A stretch of DNA of 57,985 nucleotides from a bacterium (GTDB lineage: Bacteria; Planctomycetota; UBA1135; GCA-002686595), in NCBI GenBank assembly GCA_024226735.1, contig JAAELL010000577.1, forward strand, positions 1 to 57,985, given 5' to 3'. Positions 52,159 to 57,985 of this stretch are shown here, piece by piece; position 1 is the first letter of the stretch; each line of letters opens with the position of its first letter. The notes beneath the pieces were generated by a model that had not been told where the DNA came from, did not search any database, and was given only the letters and a program-made list of their open reading frames with translations. The translations under genes were made by a program, and so were the position numbers.

Positions 52159-53660
52159 GCCGAGCGCCGCTGCTGGAGGTCCGCGGGGTCTCGAAGCGGT
52201 TCCCGGGCGTCCTGGCCCTCGACCGTGTCAGCCTGTCGCTCGGACACGGCGAGATCCTCGCGGTCATCGGCGAGAACGGCGCGGGCAAGAGCACGCTGAT
52301 GAAGGTCCTGGCCGGCGTCCAGCACCAGGACAAGGGCGACGTCCTCGTCGACGGTGAGCCGGCCGCGATCGACTCGGTGAACGCCGCCTACGACCGCGGC
52401 ATCGTGTTGATCCACCAGGAGCTCAACCTGTGCGGCAACCTGGACGTCGCCTCCAACGTCTACCTCGGCCGCGAGCCGCGCCGGCACGGGCTGATCGACC
52501 ACAAGACCATGCGGACGCAGGCGCAAGCATGCATCGCCAAGGTCGGGCTCGACGTCAAGGTGTCGACCCTCGTCGAGCGGCTGCCGATCGGTCGCCAGCA
52601 GCTCGTCGAGATCGCCAAGGCGCTGTCGGTCGACGCGCGCGTCTTGATCATGGACGAGCCGACCTCGAGCCTGTCGACGCGCGAGACCGAGACCCTGTTC
52701 GCGGTGATCGAGGACCTCTGCGCGTCCGGCGTCAGCATCGTCTACATCTCCCACCGCCTCGCGGAGGTGAAGCGGCTCGCGCACCGCGTCGTCGTCCTCC
52801 GCGACGGCCACAACGCGGGCGAGCTCGCGCGGGACGAGATCGAGCACGACGCGATGGTGCGCCTCATGGTCGGGCGCGACGTCTCGCAGTTCTACGCGCG
52901 CAAGCCGCACGAGCCCGGCGCCGTCGCGCTCGAAGCCGAGGACATCGTCGTGCCCGGTGGCGCGCCCGAGCCGATCTCGCTGCGCGTGCACGCGCGCGAG
53001 ATCGTCGGCATCGCGGGGCTGGTGGGCGCGGGGCGCAGCGAGCTGATCGAGACGCTGTTCGGGGTGACGCCCGCCGTCCGCGGGCACCTGCGCGTCGGCG
53101 GCACCGACGTGCGCATTTCCTCCCCCAAGGACGCGATCGCGGCCGGCCTCGCGCTCGTGCCCGAGGACCGCAAGCAGAGCGGCCTCGTCCTCGAGATGGC
53201 CGTGCGCGAGAACGTCAGCCTCCCGAGCCTCGAGCGCGAGGCGCGCAGGGCGTTCATCGACAAGCGCGCCGAGCGCGAAGTCGCGGGCCGCATGATCGCG
53301 GACCTGGGGATCAAGACCCGCGACGACCGCCAGGTCGTCAAGGACCTCTCCGGTGGCAACCAGCAGAAGGTCGTGCTCGCCAAGTGGCTGGCGCTCGCGC
53401 CGCGCGTGCTCCTGCTCGACGAGCCGACGCGCGGCATCGACATCGGCGCCAAGCACGAGATCTACGCCCTCATGGAGCGCCTGGCCGCCGACGGCGTCGC
53501 GGTCCTGTTCATCTCGAGCGAGATGGAGGAGATCCTCGGCATCTCCGACCGCGTGCTCGTCATGCACGAAGGCCGCATCGCCGGCGAGCTCGGGCGCGGG
53601 GAGCTCGACGAGGAGGCCGTGATGCAGCTCGCCACCGGCGGTCAGCCCGCCCGCACGTGA
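52155..53660 (+). CDS. Monosaccharide ABC transporter ATP-binding protein (RbsA/MglA type)
   Basis: The 501-residue protein is a fused double ATPase as in RbsA, MglA and XylG. The first half has Walker A GENGAGKSTLMKVL and Walker B VLIMDEPTSSLS; the second has the degenerate GLVGAGRSELIETL, the signature LSGGNQQKVVLAKWL and LLLDEPTRGIDIGAKHEI. The GTG start overlaps the binding-protein stop. It energises the adjacent RbsC-like permease. Confidence 0.9.
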
Positions 53661-53691
53661 GGGTTCCGCGCTCGATCTCCCGAAGCCGCTC

Positions 53692-54876
53692 ATGAAGAAG
53701 ATCCTCGGCATCACCACGCTCCTGATCGTCGTCGTCGCCGCCACGGCGGCGCTGAGCCCGAACTTCCTCACGGCCTACAACGTCCAGAACATCATCCGCT
53801 GGTCGGCGTTGTTCGGCATCCTGAGCGTCGGCGTCGCCTTCGTGATCGTCACGGGGGGGATCGACCTCTCGATCGGCTCGGTCGTCGGGCTCGTGGGCTG
53901 CACGCTCGCGATGTTGCTCAACCCGATCGACGAGCGCCCGCCAGGCTGGGCCTGGAAGAGCGTCTTCCAGATCCAGGGCTGCATCGCGATCGTCGCCGCG
54001 GTGATCTGGGGCCTCGCCCGGTTCTACGGGCGGAGCCGCGGCAGCGGACGGCGCCTCTTGTGGCTCGGACTCGCGGGCGCCGCGCTGTTCGCGGCCGGCC
54101 GCTACGCGCCGGGGTTCGATCTGCCGGCCTGGCTCCACCTGCCGTTCGTCGTTTTGTGGGTACTCGCGCTCTCACTTCAGATCGGGCTCTTGCACGGCCT
54201 CTTGATCACGAAGATCGGGCTGCAGCCGTTCGTCGTGACGCTGTGCGGTCTCCTCTTCTATCGCGGCCTCACGCGCTGGGTGGCGGCTGACCAGACGCAG
54301 GGCTTCGGCAGCGGCTTCACAGGGCTGCGCAAGCTCGCGACGGGCAAGCTGCCGCTGACCGACGACTTTGCCCTGCCGGTCCCGGCGATCGCACTCGCGG
54401 TCCTCGCCATCCTGTCGGGGGTCCTGCTGAACAAGACGATCTTCGGCCGCTACATGCTCGCACTGGGCCGCAACGAGACGGCCACGCGCTACAGCGGCAT
54501 CGACACCGACCGCTACGTCATCCTCGCCTACGCGATCTGCTCGCTGCTCGCGGGCATCGGCGGGATCCTGTTTGCGCTCGACATCAACTCGATCCAGCCC
54601 TCCGGACACGGCAACTTCTACGAGCTCTACGCGATCGCCGCGGCGGTCCTGGGCGGCTGCAGCCTGCGCGGCGGCGAGGGCTCGATCCTTGGCGTCGTGA
54701 TCGGCGCGGCAGTGATGCGCGTGCTCTACAACGCGATCAACGTGCTCGGCATCCCGACGCAGCTCGAGTTCGCGATTATCGGCCTGGTGATCCTGGGCGG
54801 CGTGATCGCCGACGAGCTCGTCAAGCGCCTGGCCGCCAAGCGCCGCGCCGCCCGCCAGGCCCGCGACCCGGCTTGA
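53692..54876 (+). CDS. Monosaccharide ABC transporter permease (RbsC/XylH type)
   Basis: The 394-residue protein has about ten membrane segments and the sugar-permease signatures GVAFVIVTGGIDLSIGSVVG, GRNETATRYSGIDTDRYV and AAAVLGGCSLRGGEGSILG. It is longer than RbsC (about 320) because of an extra region at residues 80-160 with two hydrophobic segments, a feature shared with XylH-like permeases. It is the third gene of the transporter operon, 31 bp after the ATPase gene. Confidence 0.87.
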   Translation: MKKILGITTLLIVVVAATAALSPNFLTAYNVQNIIRWSALFGILSVGVAFVIVTGGIDLSIGSVVGLVGCTLAMLLNPIDERPPGWAWKSVFQIQGCIAIVAAVIWGLARFYGRSRGSGRRLLWLGLAGAALFAAGRYAPGFDLPAWLHLPFVVLWVLALSLQIGLLHGLLITKIGLQPFVVTLCGLLFYRGLTRWVAADQTQGFGSGFTGLRKLATGKLPLTDDFALPVPAIALAVLAILSGVLLNKTIFGRYMLALGRNETATRYSGIDTDRYVILAYAICSLLAGIGGILFALDINSIQPSGHGNFYELYAIAAAVLGGCSLRGGEGSILGVVIGAAVMRVLYNAINVLGIPTQLEFAIIGLVILGGVIADELVKRLAAKRRAARQARDPA

Positions 54877-54949
54877 AATGAGGCGTAGAGACCGATTCCC
54901 CACTGATCTGCTAGCCTCGAAGCGTCGGTGAACCTCCCTGGAGCTCCCC

Positions 54950-56287
54950 ATGCGGATCCCCCTTCTGACTGCCCTTCTCGCTCTCCCCCTCGCTTCCTCC
55001 GCGCTCGCGACGCGCTACTACGTCGACGCAGACGCCGCGCCCGGTGGCGACGGACTCGCGTGGGCCAGCGCCTTCGACTCGCTCGACGACGCGCTCGAGA
55101 TCATCACGTCGGGCGATCGCATCTGGCTCGCCGAGGGCACCTACGTCCCCTCGATCCGGCGGAACGCCAAGCAGCCGCGATCGGTGACCTTCTACATCCC
55201 CGCCGGTGTGCACATCCACGGCGGCTTCGACGGCACCGAGATGACGTTCGGCCAGCGCGCCGGGCTCTTCTCGACGACGATTCTCGACGGCGAGCTCGGC
55301 GCCCCGGGCCCGCACGACAACGCCTGGCACGTCGTGAACGTCGAGCACCCCTCCGGCATCCCGCCCGGAGGCAACCGGTTGACGGGGATGGTGATCCAGA
55401 ACGGCAACGCGCTCGACGCGGACGGGAAGAGCAACGGCCAGGGCGGCGGCGTCCTCTCGTTCAACGTCGCGCTGCGGCTCCAGGATGTCCAGGTGCGACA
55501 CAACGCCGCCCGGAACGGCGCGGGCGTCCACGCCCAGCCGGCGTCGCTGACCTTGATCGACACCTGGATCCACCACAACCGCGCGCTCAACAACGGCGGC
55601 GGCCTGTGGGGCCAGGCGATCAACATCAAGGCCTTCAACACGCGCATCTCGCACAACAGCGCCGGCGCGCGCGGCGGCGGGGCGTACATGCACTCGATGG
55701 CCGGCTTCGAGGCCGTGCTCTACGCGGGCTGCGTGTTCCACGACAACTTCGCCGAGCGCGGCGGCGGCATATTCGTCGGCGGCGGCGAATTCGCGAGCGG
55801 CGCTGCCGTCCTGCGCAACTGCACCTTCGCCTACAACTCGGCGTCGGTGCGCGGCGGCGGAATCCAGGCCAACACGGCGCCGACCTTCCACGCGCGCGTG
55901 TGGCTGTACAACAGCATCGTGTGGGCCAACCGGGCACCGATCGACGCCTCCCCGGGAGCCGGTGGACGCATGATCGTCGAGCACTCCAACGTCCAGGACG
56001 TGTACTACAGCCCGACGTTCGGGAACATGTCGACCGACCCGCTGTTCGTCGACGCCGCGGCGCGCGACCTGCGCCTCCTGTCCGGCTCCCCCAGCGTCGA
56101 CTCGGGCTCGAACGAGCTCATCGCCCGCGACCAGAAGGACCTCGACGGCGATGGCGACTTCCAGGAGCCGATGCCGTTCGACATCGACGGGGAGGCGCGG
56201 CGCTCGGACGATCCGGGGACGCCGGACACCGGGACCGGCTCGGCGCCGATCGTCGACATGGGGGCGTACGAGGTGCAGGGCGTTTGA
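54950..56287 (+). CDS. Secreted right-handed beta-helix protein
   Basis: The 445-residue protein has a signal peptide (LLTALLALPLASSALA) and the opening YYVDADAAPGGDGLAWASAF typical of secreted beta-helix proteins with repeats. Between residues 90 and 340 are pectate-lyase-like coils rich in Asn and Gly (GGGVLSFN, NRALNNGGGLW, HNSAGARGGGAY, YNSASVRGGGIQ). The end has DLDGDGDFQEPMPFDIDGEAR and VDMGAYEVQGV. It lacks the shared GETW-type domain, in contrast to the decayed relative downstream. It may bind or cleave polysaccharide; no catalytic residues can be named. Confidence 0.82.
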   Translation: MRIPLLTALLALPLASSALATRYYVDADAAPGGDGLAWASAFDSLDDALEIITSGDRIWLAEGTYVPSIRRNAKQPRSVTFYIPAGVHIHGGFDGTEMTFGQRAGLFSTTILDGELGAPGPHDNAWHVVNVEHPSGIPPGGNRLTGMVIQNGNALDADGKSNGQGGGVLSFNVALRLQDVQVRHNAARNGAGVHAQPASLTLIDTWIHHNRALNNGGGLWGQAINIKAFNTRISHNSAGARGGGAYMHSMAGFEAVLYAGCVFHDNFAERGGGIFVGGGEFASGAAVLRNCTFAYNSASVRGGGIQANTAPTFHARVWLYNSIVWANRAPIDASPGAGGRMIVEHSNVQDVYYSPTFGNMSTDPLFVDAAARDLRLLSGSPSVDSGSNELIARDQKDLDGDGDFQEPMPFDIDGEARRSDDPGTPDTGTGSAPIVDMGAYEVQGV

Positions 56288-56402
56288 ACGCTTGATCGCG
56301 AACCGCCCGATACCTCTCAACGCCACTCAGCCGGACTTTCCCCGAGAAGACCCTCCGAGGAGGCCCCTCCGCCCTGTGTCCCGCGGTTGAGGTGGCACGC
56401 GC

Positions 56403-57620
56403 TCAGTTGAACAACGAAACGGCGATCGCGTTGGTGAGGTTCGAGCCGGCACCATGCGCTGAAGAGCCATCACGGTACCACGCCTGGAAGTGCCAGGTCT
56501 CCCCGGCGCTCGCCCCAGGAATGGAATCGACAGCTATCCGGGTCCTCGCCCGGCCATTCGGACCGACAGCCAAGAGCTGACGGCCTACAGCAACCACGGG
56601 TTGGCCCAGACAGAAGTCTCCCAAACCTCCGAATGGATTCGGCGCCACCGTTCGAATCGGAGAGCTAGCAACGACCGCTAGCTCGCCAACGGGCAGGCGT
56701 CCGACTTCGATCACCATGGACTCGGTGATCGACAAGCTCCCGAGCACGAGCAGTTCAGCCTCCGACCCAGTTGAGTTGATCGGGGGCATGCAGTAGCGAT
56801 GCCCGAAGGAAACATCATAGATGTACGTCCGGTGGATCCCCTGTCAGGTTTCCGACTCCTGGGTAAGCAGGGCACGAAGGGATCACCTGAGCGAATGGTC
56901 GACCAATTGTCGAAAACTCGATGACTGGCGTGCATTGATTGGGGCCCGGCGCGGCCTCGAAGTTGGGGTTCGCCAGATTCAGAAATCCAGTCTGAGTCAC
57001 ACACGGAAAGATTACCGGGCAAAGGTACGGCCCGGGATTGGACGCTGTGTTCCCCCACAAGATCGAGTTCACGATCTCGACCGGAACCGGCAAACCGGCC
57101 TCGTCAAAAACCCCGCCGCCCTTCCCGGACGATGGAATCACAGTCCCAAGTACGTCATCGTACTGCAATCCGGCAGTATTGAACGCGATCGTGCAGTTGG
57201 TTCAAATAGAGTCATGCGCCTGCTGAAGATAGACGCCACCTCCAACAAAAGCCCAGTTGTCGTGCATGACCAAGTTCATTGCGCGTACGGTTGATGCTCC
57301 GGGCGCGCATCTTCAGAGGCTTCGGTACCAGCGAAACCGCCGTACAATGCGACACCGGGGGGAACCCGAAACGAATAGTCCCGACAACCGCCCGGTGGAC
57401 TGGCATTGGGCCCCGGATAGTACGGATTGCTCGCCTCTTTGACCCAAATCGTGTCGTTCGGCAACGCAAAGGCAAGAGCAGCATCGAGGGACGCGAACGC
57501 CGTCGGCCACGAGCCTCCGTTGCCTGGATTCATGTTGTCGCCATCCACGTAAATCTGTGCGGAAGCAAGACTACTAACGAAGACGAACCCAAGGTGGAGA
57601 ACAAACGATCGGGAATTCAT
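56403..57620 (-). pseudogene. Decayed beta-helix gene with shared C-terminal domain
   Basis: AAGGAACAG precedes an ATG at 57620 with a signal peptide (LHLGFVFVSSLASAQ) and the beta-helix start IYVDGDNMNPGNGGSWPTAF. Coding shifts frame near 57300 (GFAGTEASEDARP to GASTVRAMNLVMHDN), meets an in-frame TGA near 57210 (AHDSI-stop-TNCTIAFN), then continues QYDDVLGTVIPSSG. It shifts again near 56810 into the shared domain (FCLGQPVVAVG, GETWHFQAWYRDG, VSLFN). At least three lesions and a lost stretch of the helix make this a pseudogene, unless the end of the assembly is error-prone. GC content is visibly lower than in the neighbours. Confidence 0.7.
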
Positions 57621-57699
57621 GATCTGTTCCTTCGGTGGGATGTGGGCCGAGCGCAATACGGACCATACCATGCAGCCGGCATGGGCGGCGGCCCAACTC

Positions 57700-57985
57700 T
57701 CCGGAACGGCCTACGCCCCTACGCCTGGCAGTCGCCGGCCGCAAATGACCTGCTACGCCGCTTGACTGGCTTTGTAGCTGGTGGACGCAGGACCAACCTT
57801 GGACCTGCTTCTACTCTGTGTGGTCGACCTAGCTAGCTAGAAACAAACATCTAGGATGTCGCCTAGTCTCGTTCTTTCCCACTGCTTTTGTCCGGCGTCT
57901 GAATCGGACAACCTACATCTCCGATTGCCGGCTGGTCAGCCGTAGCCGTCGCCGAATGAGGCTAGGATCACTAGAGTTCGGGATC
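57700..57985. other. Non-coding, lower-GC end of the window rich in CTAG
   Basis: No convincing reading frame is seen on either strand. By eye the last 145 bases are close to half GC, against about 70 percent elsewhere. CTAG, scarce in the rest of the window, occurs seven times from 57829 to the end, including the run CCTAGCTAGCTAG. It could be a degraded mobile element or the edge of an assembly. Confidence 0.5.

Overview
The window reads as a very GC-rich chromosomal stretch from a planctomycete. The reasons are two Tat-exported Gfo/Idh/MocA oxidoreductases, a TPR-fused sulfatase-like enzyme, PQQ/LamG and FG-GAP surface proteins, an HWE histidine kinase, and many secreted proteins that end in the same domain of about 130 residues. 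Phylum is an inference from gene content; there is no rRNA or tRNA to test it. Genes are closely packed, neighbouring genes often face each other with a few bases of overlap, and stop/start overlaps (ATGA, GTGA) are common.

Left part (1-15 kb): the end of a secreted protein, a SixA-type phosphatase, then a minus-strand operon (SRPBCC protein, moeA, mogA, Nudix hydrolase). Two large palindromic elements flank a small lipoprotein gene. Next come an FG-GAP surface protein, a sulfatase-like/TPR lipoprotein, a methyltransferase remnant beside a degenerate receiver protein, a secreted phosphodiesterase-like enzyme, and an HWE histidine kinase.

Middle (15-31 kb): a zinc alcohol dehydrogenase, a propeller pseudogene with a nonsense codon, more secreted proteins with the shared C-terminal domain, and a block holding two paralogous Tat oxidoreductases, an SGNH hydrolase, ApbE, a SUMF1-fold protein and a cytochrome b562-like protein. 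Three consecutive secreted genes (C-type lectin, discoidin and an unknown N-terminus) share the same C-terminal domain. They are followed by a CHAD-CYTH protein and a degraded region where a 167-bp palindrome interrupts a gene remnant.

Right part (31-58 kb): a minus-strand operon joins a giant PQQ-LamG-PQQ protein to a MacB-like ABC exporter. Divergent from it is a molybdate uptake operon (a tandem ModA-like binding protein, modB, modC) followed by moeB; together with moeA and mogA this indicates molybdenum cofactor biosynthesis. Then come a PpiC lipoprotein, HMG-CoA reductase, a DUF374 acyltransferase and an aldo/keto reductase. After these lies a graveyard of remnants (LuxR, C-terminal-domain fragment, cytochrome P460, ankyrin). 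A monosaccharide module follows: galM and an internally deleted SDR diverge from an RbsBAC-type transporter. The end holds a beta-helix protein and a decayed relative of it in sequence of visibly lower GC.

Two signals stand out. The first is the recurrent C-terminal domain: eight intact and two broken copies on unrelated N-termini, as expected of a sorting or anchoring domain. The second is a set of long palindromes ending in CTAG, one of which appears to have inserted in a coding sequence without target duplication.
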